A stretch of 64,000 nucleotides of DNA from Branchiostoma lanceolatum. Taxonomy: Eukaryota > Chordata > Leptocardii > Amphioxiformes > Branchiostomatidae. Numbering within the stretch: the first letter of the stretch is position 1; each line of letters begins with the position of its first letter. The notes under the pieces are model-generated. The model ran no database searches. It worked only from the letters and a program-made list of their open reading frames with translations, and had not been told where the DNA came from. The stretch covers positions 9,078,001 to 9,142,000 of the forward strand of contig NC_089735.1 of the NCBI RefSeq assembly GCF_035083965.1. Direction: 5' to 3'. The translations under genes were made by a program, and so were the position numbers. Of this stretch, positions 53,973-64,000 are shown piece after piece.

Positions 53973-55402
53973 TCAGTATGCCATCTGTACTGCCTGCAAT
54001 GCCTCTGCACATAGTGGGTCCAACTGGCCATCTCCACCTGTATACAAAAAAAGCAGGTGTTACTGACTTAAAAAAAGTTTCATGCAATAAAGCTTGAAGG
54101 CAGTAATGACAATTCTCATAATTTTGCTGGGTACCTTAAGCCTGATACATGAAAGAAAGGTTAATTCCAAGAGATCTACAAATGCAGCATCAGTGATACT
54201 CGAGGCATTCTTGAAAATGCCTTGATTATGGTACTTTTTAATCTGTCATTTTTAGGATACCTGGCAGAATTATGAGAGTTGATATAACAAAAACTGTGAA
54301 CACCATAAACCTTTGATTAGCAGAAGAAAAAAATGGTTTCTTGTTGACTGCCCATTCTTGATACAATGCCATAACCACAGTTATATTTTTCTATGCAGGT
54401 CAATATGGTATATACAGTACATGTTACAGTAGAGATTGGGATTCAGGACAATGACTCCCATGGCCCAATTTGTACAATTCAAAATGTAACATCTAACATA
54501 ATTCCACCAGTGTAGATAATTCCACCACCCTAAAAAGATACGTCCAAACAGTATAATGCACTCCTGTATATGTTGGGGGGTGCTGCACTAGAGATCTCTC
54601 AACGTCACTGTTTTTCAAAGTGGTGGATTTATGTAACCCAGCGGATTAATGCTAATGGAGTTTATGTACCAACAATAATGACTTACCGAAGTCTAGTTCT
54701 GTAATCTTGCATGTGTAAACTGTTTCTCCATTCACAATGAGTTCCACAACATTCCAGTCTTCGATTTGCTTCAGTTCTACTTGATGTCCGTCCGCCTTAA
54801 GCACGGCTGTAAGAAATGAGACCAAACTTGTTATAACCAAGGACATTATATAATGTCCTCGTTATAACCTAAAAGGCACTGGGATGAAGGCCGATATTTT
54901 TAATACATGGGCAGTGTCAGGCACCAACTGATTTTTATGTACAGTAGAATAGCAAAATCAGTTGTTTTTTTTAATGTTTAACGTTGGACAACAGTCAGTA
55001 GTCATTAGCTGCATCTGTTTCCTGAAATCATTTATTATGCCACGCTAATTTGTTTTCTCGTTCTTTACAGTTTAAAGCCAAACAAAAACAGAATAAAACA
55101 TGAAGTTTACATTCATGGTTTTCATTATCATTTGTAGCATGGTAGCTTTTTAAGACATTTTTCTGCTGATAGCAAGTTCCCTTCTTTGCATAGCTAAAGG
55201 AAACTTAGGTAGTTACCTAGCACAGAATGTACTGGTATCTTAGGCTCTAGAATTAGAAAATATCTTACAATGCAAATTAATGACAGATAATTCTGTTCTG
55301 ATATTTACCTTGCAAACCGTCCAGCCTGTCTTCTCTGTACTCCACTGTACCGCATGCCTCATACTTTCCGTACCGTATCGTGACCTTCGCGTTCGCTGGC
55401 AT
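53973..55402 (-). CDS. C10orf53: UPF0728 protein (C10orf53 homologue), copy 2
   Basis: Three exons on the minus strand: 55309-55402, 54687-54806 and 53973-54037. The encoded 92-residue protein appears identical to copy 1, and no disabling change is visible. This copy retains the ancestral upstream region and is divergent to the LAMP gene: its start codon is about 470 bp from the end of the proposed LAMP 5' exon. Function is unknown. An X-box-like site upstream hints at ciliary expression, but that is inference. Confidence 0.92.
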
Positions 55403-55493
55403 GATCGTTACTTAGAATCTTGTAATATTCAAGAACACCGAAGCTACGTTTAACCCGGAAGTAAAATAAGTCCTCCTCTCTTGACTTTTGTTT

Positions 55494-55506
55494 GTTATTC
55501 AGCAAC
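55494..55506 (-). promoter_or_regulatory. RFX X-box upstream of UPF0728 copy 2
   Basis: The same GTTGCTGAATAAC as in copy 1, about 92 bp upstream of the start codon. In this copy, further upstream, a forkhead-like TGTTTAC (55648-55654) and a second X-box-like GTTGCTAAGGGAA (55658-55670, one mismatch) also occur. Confidence 0.5.
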
Positions 55507-55560
55507 CCAATCGTTTTATATTGCACAGATCATATTACATTTAATCCATCAATATTTCTC

Positions 55561-55870
55561 GCTGAAAATCAAATAAAATACAAAATTGGGGGTTGCTATG
55601 TCATGTAAAATCGTTTATTTTCAGCCTCTTGTGCAACTTGCAGCCTTTGTTTACAGTGTTGCTAAGGGAAGGGCGCATGCGTAGAGTGGAGCATGGCGGG
55701 TAATTCCTTGTGACCCTAGCTGACCTTGTGAGAACATTCTGGCTACGTCAAAGCTGAGCTAAACCCGACAACTTATCACGTCTGAGGCTCTATGAGCCGA
55801 TAAATCATTGTTTTTGAGCTGATAACAGTGGCTTTGACTTCTTTTGATCGTCTGCAACAGTTCCTATCGG
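55561..55870. promoter_or_regulatory. Divergent promoter region, UPF0728 copy 2 and LAMP
   Basis: The short gap between the two divergent genes holds GCGCATGCGT (55673-55682), an excellent NRF1 palindrome, and CATGGCGGG (55692-55700), a YY1-like site. A forkhead-like and an X-box-like site lie 10-25 bp before. No TATA box was seen. The arrangement fits a bidirectional promoter. Confidence 0.5.
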
Positions 55871-56690
55871 GTGAGTTGACTGTCAATTGTTTCTTTATAA
55901 GGAAAACGTGGCTGTTGGGGAGCTCTGTTGGGTCGGGAGGGGGAGGGGGGCGGTTCGGTTTCCGTTTCGGTTTGCTGAGGGATATGGCGCGCCAGGCCAG
56001 GAGACCGTGTGTTTTGTCTCGTGATAACATTTATAGGTGCGGTATCACATGATAACAGAAAGGCACCCTGGTAAAATTATGGCGATGTGGCTATGCAGAA
56101 GTAATTGAATGTACAGGGGCGTGAGAACTTCTGCATAAAATTGTTTTTGCGACACGCCCTCGCACAAAGCGGCAGTTCGTTAATTTGTTATGGCTCGTAA
56201 AGCAGAAGTGATGTTGGTGTCTCATAGCAAGAGATTTTGTGCAGAAATTTGTGACACTAATAAGTTTAACTTAACGCTGCCGTAATAGAAATGTATTCTG
56301 TATTTTTGTAAATTCTAGTTTCTGAATTCGGTAAAAGGTTGCATCATGCATGTAAGTTTCGATCACAAGATACATGTACGAGTGTCACAGTATGACGTAA
56401 CTATTTTTGCATGGGAGAGGGCATAGAGACAAATCTCCCAACTACTCGCATACTAGTACAGTTGTTGTATTATTATTCTGAGCTCTTTATAGACGCATGA
56501 TAATGCTATTAAGCATAGACCTTAAATTTTAGAACTTCATAATTGCAACTTGTTACTTAATGTTTTAAAATTCTGTTTTTATAGGTCTGCTAGTGACTGG
56601 CTGTGTGGATTGAACAACAAACCAGACTACATGTACATCTAACACTGATACTAGTGATAGCCAGGACATCAAATAATACAACGTCACAGC
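55700..56690 (+). other. LAMP 5' UTR with a probable intron
   Basis: A strong donor CGG|GTGAGT at 55870/55871 and an acceptor TTTTTATAG ending at 56584 bound a likely 714-bp intron. The second exon then starts at 56585 and reaches the ATG at 56691 without another splice. The exact transcription start is unknown. Confidence 0.5.
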
Positions 56691-58745
56691 ATGGGGAATC
56701 TGAGAATCTGCCCTGTTCTTCTCCTGTGTCTGGCAGGAGCCATAGCCCAGGTGGAGATCCCCACATTTCTCCCAACATCCGACACCACGGCACAACCTAC
56801 CACCCGGGAAAGCCCGCTCCTCAGCGCAATCGACTACCCTACTGTCCTGCAAGGGAGCCTGAAGGATCCTAACGGCACAGCCTGCCTGTTGTATAAGATG
56901 GGAATCACTGTCCAAATCATGTATGAAACCACCACTGTTCCAACAAAGATTGGTTTCACCCGGTTCGCCCTTCCCAGTGATACAACAGTTGGCGGAAACT
57001 GTGGCACGACCAGCGCTACGCTACAGTTTTCCTTCAACAACGGGACCTACAACGTGTCCCTCGATTTCACCAGCAATGACGAAGGGTTTGAAGTGTCTGA
57101 TGCCTCTGTCGGATGGGTCTTTGATTCGACAAACTTCCCGAGCGCAGCCCTGGAAGGCAAAAGTATTGTTCGGAATAACGAGCGAGGAGACCTGGGGTTG
57201 TTTCGCGCCCCACTCGGGCAGTCGTACCTTTGCCGATCGGAGGACTCGAAAGAAACGAGTGTGGATGTCAGGCTGTTTTTCACTGATGTGCAGGTCCAGC
57301 CTTTTGGCGTGACAGCTGGAACGTTCGGAAAACCTCTGGAGTGTAAGAAGGACATGGCGACCACGGCGGCTCCTACCACAAAAATCCCAACAACGACAGC
57401 AGCCGCAAATACGACAACCGCACCCAACACCACATTGGCTCCCACAACTACAGCCTTTCCTATCATAAACACCACCACAGTCCCAGCGACTACGGTCAGC
57501 CCACCTAACCACCGCGGGAAATGGCAGGTCCGCAGTGATAACAACACGTGCCTGCTTGCCTACATGGCTCTTAGATTTGAAGCCCAGTACCAAACAAAGG
57601 AAGGCAGCAATGGAACTGCGATTGTTTGGTTTCCTACTGACGCAACAGCAGTCGGCTCATGCTCAGAACAAAAGAGCGTGATCGAACTGAGGTCAGACTT
57701 GTCGAATTTGACCATCAACTTCCAGAAGGCGCCAGGCAGGAACAAGAAGGACTGGAGTACATCCTCCATTTTCTTCTCCTATAGAGAACTACCAGGCTTC
57801 TTTATCGACACAGCCAACCCTGGCCAGCTTCATGTCATGGGAGTTGACGTCAACCTATTCATGACTGAAACTGGACAGTCCTACAAATGTGACACAGAGA
57901 TAGCCCTACCCCTGAAGGACGGGGTCACTCTGAAAGTCAGTCAGCTTCAGGTTCAGGCGTTTGACGTACAAGGTGGGGGCTTCGGGACTCCAAAAAGATG
58001 TCCTGCTGATCTCCCCCCTACCCCTGTCCCTACCATGACCCCCGTGTGTCCCCACCTGCCTCCCCCGGGGAAATGGGTGGTGAAAGATGCAAAGGGAAAC
58101 CCCTGTCTTCTAGCAGACATGGCCCTACAGCTCCGATCACGCTACACCACTGTCGACAACACCACAACGGTAGGGTGCATCGGTGTACCAACAAACGCTG
58201 ACGCAACAGGCATCTGTGGCCAAAACACATCCCAACTCAGTCTCTCCTTTCACGCGGGACAGTTCAACATAACCTTCACATTTTCCGAGTCGCCACAGAA
58301 TTCGTCCAATCCAGGCAGCGGGGACAAGTTTGGCGTATCACAAGTTTCTGTCGAGTACTTCGTAAACGAGATATGGTTCCCCTCTGCCCAACAGCTGGGT
58401 CGTAGGGTGGAGGTCACCACTCCGAACATGGAGGTTTTCGAAGCACATGTCGGCCAGTCATATCAGTGCATGGGGCAGACCAACGTCACTCTAAACAAGG
58501 ATGTCTCTCTCTTCACCCAAGGCCTACACATCCAGCCATTCTCTGTCAGCGGATATGGGTTCGCTAAATCCTACATCTGTCCCGAAGATCCAACCCCGGA
58601 ACCGTCCTGGAAGGCGAATATTGTGCCGATGGCGGTTGGCTGCGCACTCGGGGCTTTCGTGATCATCGTGACCCTGGGAACGTATATCGTGTACAGGCGT
58701 AGGCAGAAAAGGATGGCAGGATACTCACTTCTCTCAACAACATGA
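56691..58745 (+). CDS. LAMP-family lysosomal membrane glycoprotein, three lumenal domains
   Basis: 684 residues in one uninterrupted coding exon. A signal peptide (MGNLRICPVLLLCLAGAIAQ) is followed by three related lumenal domains of about 170 residues. Each opens with a C-L-L-x-x-M motif (GTACLLYKM, NNTCLLAYM, GNPCLLADM) and closes with G-Q-S-Y-x-C and a final Cys, the four-cysteine LAMP pattern. Domains 1 and 2 are joined by a Thr/Ala/Pro hinge near residues 224-275, domains 2 and 3 by a Pro-rich linker. Many N-x-S/T sites are visible. A single membrane helix (GCALGAFVIIVTLGTYIVY) precedes a short basic tail with AGYSLL, a YxxL lysosomal sorting signal like the GYxxI of LAMP1. Vertebrate LAMP1/2 have two such domains. 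The absence of introns inside the coding region is odd for this family. Confidence 0.88.
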   Translation: MGNLRICPVLLLCLAGAIAQVEIPTFLPTSDTTAQPTTRESPLLSAIDYPTVLQGSLKDPNGTACLLYKMGITVQIMYETTTVPTKIGFTRFALPSDTTVGGNCGTTSATLQFSFNNGTYNVSLDFTSNDEGFEVSDASVGWVFDSTNFPSAALEGKSIVRNNERGDLGLFRAPLGQSYLCRSEDSKETSVDVRLFFTDVQVQPFGVTAGTFGKPLECKKDMATTAAPTTKIPTTTAAANTTTAPNTTLAPTTTAFPIINTTTVPATTVSPPNHRGKWQVRSDNNTCLLAYMALRFEAQYQTKEGSNGTAIVWFPTDATAVGSCSEQKSVIELRSDLSNLTINFQKAPGRNKKDWSTSSIFFSYRELPGFFIDTANPGQLHVMGVDVNLFMTETGQSYKCDTEIALPLKDGVTLKVSQLQVQAFDVQGGGFGTPKRCPADLPPTPVPTMTPVCPHLPPPGKWVVKDAKGNPCLLADMALQLRSRYTTVDNTTTVGCIGVPTNADATGICGQNTSQLSLSFHAGQFNITFTFSESPQNSSNPGSGDKFGVSQVSVEYFVNEIWFPSAQQLGRRVEVTTPNMEVFEAHVGQSYQCMGQTNVTLNKDVSLFTQGLHIQPFSVSGYGFAKSYICPEDPTPEPSWKANIVPMAVGCALGAFVIIVTLGTYIVYRRRQKRMAGYSLLSTT

Positions 58746-60300
58746 GAGGAACATTAGAACACTTGCCTCCTTAAGCTTCTGCATGTAAAACGTTATGATC
58801 TTTTTGATTTGCCTTTGATGATAATGCAGGTGGATATAGTTGTCTTTAGCTTCAAAAGTACATGCAACTTGAATAGGGGATAAGAATATATGATTTAGTG
58901 TATGTTAGGCAGATTCAGTTAATATCAAAGGATGTTGGTATTAAATACTGTATTATCACTGTTATCAGGAGACTAATTTTATTCTGTTACTCCTGATAAA
59001 GTTATTTCTAGATAGAAAAACAAAGGGTGTGAGATGATAACTAAAGCCACTCTAATCTTTGGTTCTGGGATGGAGCTTAGACCAAGTCTCCCAGTGAATC
59101 TGCATTTAATTCAATTAGATCCTATTTACTTAATGATATCATGTGTTGGTTTTGTTATGATGGCTCTTTTACAGTGCAAAAATTTTCAGAAATACAGATG
59201 ATATTTTACTTGTTGCTAGTCAGCGAAAGAGCTTTTGCCATGTCACAGGTTTGTGTAGCTAGACTATATATTATGTGCTGAGTAGATGTTTCTGTGGAAA
59301 AATATGATACACCACAATGTATGTTTTATTATGACTGTGTATCTGAAATAGTTTTAGTTGGAGGGGATGCAAATGCTATGTCATGGGGAAATAGATAAAA
59401 GATAGCCAAAAAAGACTTGGAGCTTGATTCCGTCTTGGAGCTTGACTTTAAAAAGTATCTCTTTTAAGGTTTTGAACCTTAAGTTAAACTTTACAAGAGA
59501 AGTACTACCACTAGCCTAGTAAATGTATTTTCAGACTTAAGTTATATACAGATGTATATAGCTGTACTGCCTACAAGTGTTTTTTTGTAGTTGACAGAAA
59601 GTAGTTGTCATAACTTTCTTTAGGTCACTGCACAATCATGTTACATTGTTTTAGTGTGGAGCTGTTGTGTTCAAATGCTTTTTTTGTAAATATTATGAGA
59701 GAACTCTATTTCCTTGTTCATAGAAGGGAACTATGTATATACAAGAGATGCTTATACTGTAACTGTGTCTATGATGTACATGTACATAGACATGTATATA
59801 GCTTGTGGTGACAGTTTGCCTACTTGCTTTTGATCATTTTGACTGGCTTTAAGATTATATCTTTATTCAACTGTTCTTGGATTTATCATGTCTATGAAAA
59901 TAGGTGAAAAATTGATTGGAAATGATAAATTTAGTAAAAGCAAATTAAGAGAAGACATATATGATATGATTTGATGCAAAATTTTACAAATTGGCAAAAG
60001 AGTAGCACAAAGTATTTTGATCATATACTAGTAATGCTGAGGTATCTATTCTGTCTACCTGTGTTAGGGTGGTACTGGAACATGTAAATAAAGTAAATTG
60101 AGTACATTCTTCTTCACATATATGGAACTATTTTAGAAACTAGGGTGCCATAAAAAAGATATATAATTGTACATTCAAGCCAAACACAGTTGAGAAGCAA
60201 TATTTCCCTATGCATGAAGTGTTGTGTTAGCAGTGCTGGTTGCTTGAAATAAAATATAGGTGGTTGAAAATGACTTCTTTGTTTTTATCTTTGTTTTTAC
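58746..60300 (+). other. LAMP 3' UTR
   Basis: About 1.5 kb of AT-rich sequence without supported coding. Poly-A signals AATAAA lie at 60087-60092 and 60248-60253, so the transcript may end near 60110 or 60270. The stretch from 60300 to 61163 holds nothing else I could support. Confidence 0.5.
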
Positions 60301-61163
60301 CAAAGAACATACTCAACACTAGCAAGTGAAGATAACCCTTTCTAAAACCTACTGAGGCAAAATGGCACACACAATAGCTTGAAACAGTTTATATTTCTGA
60401 ATACAAACGTGACAGTCAAAATATTACATCTCTTTGAGTAAAGATAACATTCAGTAAGACATTAAGTACTATATACACCACTTTGACCAGGCATTGAAAT
60501 TGTGACATGTATTTTCATTACTTTTTGCATTTTGACTAACAATTGGCAACAAGGAAATCTGAATTCCATCTAGGTTTTATCATTACTCTCACAGTAATCA
60601 CTGTATGAGAATTGTATGTAAGTTCGAATGTAGAGAAAAGTAGCACATGAATTTGGCTGTGCCATTCAACTTGAAACTCTTAAAAGAAAGGAGAGGTTGG
60701 GGTTTCCCTCAGCTCACAAACATATGTTCACTGAACAAGGCACTATCATTAACAATACTAACAAGAACATAGAACTTTTGGAATGCATTGCTTAGGATCA
60801 GTTTTTGAACTACAATCCTAAAACTTTGGTCCAAACAACTGTATATACTATACCCATGGCCAGTAAATTGTGACACATTTATAATATTCTTTTTAACACA
60901 AATCTCTCTACATTTCTGTTCCTCTGGTGTTTTACAGTGCATGTATTATTAAGTGACAAAGTGAATTCTTCAAAATTACATCAATCATAGATTACCAATT
61001 TTATATATTGTAGAGATAAACATTGACAACTAGAAGACCGACAATGTTTGGCTGAAAGAATGGTAAAATTTACAACATTGAACTATTGGGTTTTGGTCCT
61101 GTGTCCAAACTTGTGTACAGACTATAACTTATATGAAGATAAGGAATTCAAAGGCAGGACAGG

Positions 61164-63540
61164 TTACTCAGGTTCTTGAATGATGGGCTGCCTTATCTTG
61201 GGTTTGTTAGGGTTGTTCTCAATCATCCAGTTTGCAAGCCAAGTCTGGAACAGAAAGAACAAAACAGTTCTAAAGCTAGATCTTAAAGTTCTACTGTGAC
61301 AGTATAGCATTTTAAAAAATTGAATTTGAAACGTATATGGGATGGCCTTCTGGTGAATCATTGTATGCATTATGCTATGCAAGAAATGGCCATCATATGA
61401 CTAAAACTCTGCAGCCTGATTGGTCACACTACAGTCAATGAAAGACATTGTTGCAAGGTGAGGTGACAGTAAGTACAGCATAATATGTTCAATGTATTAT
61501 CAACCAAATACATTTAGGGAAAGAATGGGGAGGGGGTGGTAGAGAACTGGGAATCAAACTCAGGACTCTTACCACAGGGTCTTCTGGTTTCTGTTTGCAG
61601 AGTTCTGTCAGGCCTCCAAGTAGGGTGGGGTTCACATGTCGCGCCAGGTAGTCCCGTGCTGCTTGGCCTGCTGGGATAGGTTCTATCACACCTATGGTAA
61701 AACAAGATGTTAAAAGTTTAGCAAGAAGCAAAAATGAAAATAGCAGTACATTTTCAATCCCAATACATGTACATACTATAATACAAAGAGTTGAATTTGC
61801 AAAATTAATACCTTCCTGCTATAGGAACACCAACATGGCAGCAGACGTAGCGATTACTATAGAATATTAGAATATCTAGTAGTATAGATCGATTTCACTA
61901 ACTTTGCATAATCAATGAAGCAGGCAGGTACTAACCACCATGTTGGTGTCCCTATTTGCAATTCAATGAATCTTTTTTTTATCTGCATAAACAGCATTTT
62001 TGTGCTTCATTGGCAGGTTATTTGAGAGGGTTAGAACACCTTTGAAATGTCTGACATGCTTGAACAATGATTCACTAAGATGCATATAGGGACACCAACA
62101 TGGCGGCAGACATAGCGATTACGTCCCTATGAAAATGGTCTTTAGTGGCATGGATGATGGCATGATGTCTATACTCACTGTCTGGGAACATAAAGCGAAC
62201 CTCCCTCTCTGATGACGAATAACTGTCGCTACCGTGCACTGCGTTCCTCTGGTCGTCTGTTCCGTAGATTGCACGTAGACTACGTTTGGAAATAAAAAGG
62301 CAGATATGCTCGTCAGTCCTATGAGAAATACTGTGTGCATAAACAGAAACTCTCAAATATTTGGTATAAACTAGAAATTGTACTGACTATCAAAAGCCCC
62401 ATGGGCATGAGGGGAAGTAGTACACCCGGGAATCAAACCTGGGCCAGCCAGCGCACAAACCCAATGTACTTACCACTAAGTTAAAAGGACCTGGACCAGT
62501 TTAAGCTATAGACTGGTCAGTAACTGGCACTTGAATTGAAACACGCTGTTACAGAGGCAAGGGCAGAGATGGTAGACTTCACCACCCCTTCATGTTGGTC
62601 AAACACACACACACACACACACACATGTACACACACACATGTACCCACAGTCAAGCCACAAACAACAAGTAAAAATCAAGTCTACATAGTCTGGCATTCA
62701 ATCTCCAAGCAGATGTTGGGAGGCAAAAATCGTAACGTTTTCTTGTCATAGCTGCCCGTTTGTTTCAACATCACATACCTGTCGGGATGCGTCTCCCTGG
62801 CCTTGTACGTGTTGGTGGGTCCAATCAGGTCTCTCCAGTACCCTATACACTTGTCTCGTGCCAGGACCATGGCCATGATGGGTCCACTGCTCATGTACCC
62901 CACCAGACTGGGGAAGAACATCTTGCCGTAGTGTTCTGCATAGAAGTCACTGGCCTGCTCTGGGGTAAGGTGCACTTTTCTTTTCTATATGGGGAAGAAA
63001 TGAAGTGAAGAATTAATATCTTAGAGCTCATTTGTGCAAGTATGAATTTTCTAAATATGTACTGTACTTCAAAAAGTGACATTTAATAAGATCTTTAAAA
63101 ATTGAACAGGCCGGAACTTAAATCTTGAAGAAAGAGCCTTAAATTTCTGCCTACATGTGTCTTTTGTTTTCGTCCTCTAAATGTTGAGGTCTAATATTAT
63201 ACGGAATAGACTTTTGTAGCCCTAAAATGTTTCATGTGCATGTCTTAAATTGCATAGAGATAGATGGCACTGAACGTCTATTATAATTAGCTCTAATATG
63301 ATACTTTCAGGAGTACTTAGTCTCTTTTTAATATCACTTGATGTAATAAAAACTGAACTTTAAGAGATGAAACTGTTTCGGGATCATTTTTACCTGAAGA
63401 ATGGTGAACCCAGATCGCAGTATGATGTCTTCTATCTCCTCAGCCTTGCCGATGGCATCAGGCTTGATGAGTGCCAAGGTCCGCTCCACATAGATCTGGG
63501 GAGGGTCCATGGACACTTCTAGCTGGTCTTGTGCCTGCAT
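61164..63540 (-). CDS. NME5: NME5, nucleoside diphosphate kinase homologue 5
   Basis: Five coding exons on the minus strand: 63394-63540, 62779-62984, 62179-62279, 61573-61691 and 61164-61244, joined in phase to 217 residues (human NME5 has 212). The NDP kinase domain runs from IYVERTLALIKPDAIGKAEE to MFPDS and keeps the active-site His in NAVHGSDS. It is followed by a Dpy-30-type motif (GQAARDYLARHVNPTLLGGL) and the tail NNPNKPKIRQPIIQEPE. NME5 is an axonemal protein of motile cilia and sperm, associated with radial spokes. The ATG at 63538-63540 has an excellent GCCGCCATGC context; an internal Met (VSMDPPQ) also fits the human start. The 5' UTR exon reaches at least 63580; the promoter lies further right. 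Confidence 0.95.
61821..61955. mobile_element. Short TIR element in NME5 intron 4-side region
   Basis: ATAGGAACACCAACATGGC at the left is mirrored by CCATGTTGGTGTCCCTAT at the right, 135 bp in all, between the NME5 exons at 61573-61691 and 62179-62279. A further left-end copy, ATAGGGACACCAACATGGCG, occurs at 62085-62130, and the same ends are nested in the element at 47508-47860. Confidence 0.55.
62395..62530 (-). repeat. tRNA-derived SINE (family A), copy 2
   Basis: On the minus strand it reads TAGTGGTAAGTACATTGGG, GTTTGTGCGCTGGCTGGCCC and AGGTTTGATTCCCGGGTG, matching the copy at 29495-29700. It lies in NME5 intron 2, between the exons at 62779-62984 and 62179-62279. Confidence 0.65.
62585..62646. 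repeat. (CA)n microsatellite
   Basis: A run of ACAC dinucleotides, interrupted by CATGTA, in NME5 intron 2. The surrounding GGCAGAGATGGTAGACTTCACC and CCCCTTCATGTTGGTCA resemble 22935-22980, so it may be the tail of a dispersed repeat. Confidence 0.6.
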
Positions 63541-64000
63541 GGCGGCCTTAGACGTGCTAGGCTGGGTAGTTGTCGTCTCGCTAAGGCAGAGAAAGTTTAA
63601 GAAAGGTGAGTTAGTGTACTGTACATCAACACTGCCGTGTCCCCCGTTGCTAGGACTGGAGAACTATGTTTGGACCTAATTCTGGCACATACCAAAACTC
63701 AAACAAGGAGGAAAAATATAATTTTCACATAGACTCACAACAAACCCTCAACCAATTTTACCCTCTACTCAATGATATATGATTTAATTTTGTGTTAATA
63801 CAAAAATAACTGAGATTAGTTAGAAAATGTACTGTTTATTTGGGATAATTGTCTCCTCCCTACTATCAGTTTGGTATTTCCCAATAGTGTTCTGCGCAGG
63901 GTCAGAGGGCCATATTTCCCGCCATGCTTTGCGTGGCTTATGGTGGGGTTACTCGAGGTCATTTAAGGTTGCAGACCACAGTATTTCTCCTATAGGGATT
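63541..64000 (-). other. NME5 5' UTR and upstream sequence
   Basis: The exon containing the start codon extends to an acceptor (CTCTGCCTTAG on the minus strand) with its first base at 63580, so an upstream exon must exist. It was not located in 63581-64000, where no supported coding was seen; it may lie beyond the window. Confidence 0.4.

Larger units (their letters stand above)
53398..55560. repeat. Tandem duplication, unit 2 (2.16 kb, UPF0728 gene)
   Basis: Second unit of the duplication, separated from unit 1 by 9 bp (TTGTACCGT, 53389-53397). The junction places the 3' flank of unit 2 directly upstream of the copy 1 gene, so copy 1 keeps only about 158 bp of the ancestral upstream region, while copy 2 keeps the full region up to the LAMP gene. 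Confidence 0.95.

Noticed and set aside
56045..56052. TCACATGA as a CLEAR (TFEB) site for LAMP
   Set aside because: It differs from the GTCACGTGAC consensus in the core and lies inside the 5' intron; too weak to claim.
57021..57593. Long open frame on the minus strand opposite LAMP
   Set aside because: It is a shadow of the LAMP frame, with Cys/Arg-rich composition created by the Thr-rich hinge read backwards.
63646..63656. GTTGCTAGGAC upstream of NME5 as an X-box
   Set aside because: Tempting because NME5 is ciliary, but the right half does not fit RRNRAC at any permitted spacing.

Overview
This window looks like nuclear DNA of an invertebrate chordate, most probably a lancelet (Branchiostoma). 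The genes are intron-rich with GT-AG splice sites and give very close matches to vertebrate proteins. Single genes stand where vertebrates have paralogue pairs (ANKHD1/ANKRD17, OGDH/OGDHL). Introns are packed with tRNA-derived SINEs, foldback elements and short terminal-inverted-repeat elements. The species is inferred; no search was run.

Layout. (1) 1-24006, minus strand: 25 coding exons of an ANKHD1/ANKRD17 (mask) orthologue, running off the left edge before its KH domain. (2) 24.1-28.3 kb: spacer between two genes pointing away from each other. (3) 28864-49969, plus strand: a complete gene for the E1 subunit of the 2-oxoglutarate dehydrogenase complex, about 21 exons, with one probable cassette exon and two alternative last exons. 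(4) 51229-55560: a nearly perfect 2.16-kb tandem duplication, each copy holding a complete three-exon gene for a UPF0728 (C10orf53-like) protein on the minus strand. (5) 56691-58745, plus strand: an uninterrupted reading frame for a LAMP-family lysosomal membrane glycoprotein with three lumenal domains, facing away from the second UPF0728 copy across a short shared promoter region. (6) 61164-63540, minus strand: NME5, five coding exons.

The genes are not an operon. OGDH acts in the mitochondrial matrix, LAMP in lysosomes, NME5 in motile cilia, and ANKHD1 is a large ankyrin scaffold. The order does look ancestral: from memory, human OGDHL and C10orf53 are neighbours at 10q11.23, and ANKHD1 and NME5 both lie in 5q31.

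The points most worth following are the alternative OGDH C-termini, the OGDH cassette exon, the almost identical UPF0728 duplication whose copies each keep an RFX-type X-box, the three-domain LAMP, and a non-autonomous hAT-like element with a perfect 8-bp target duplication. Exon boundaries were placed by hand from splice sites, phase and remembered family sequences.
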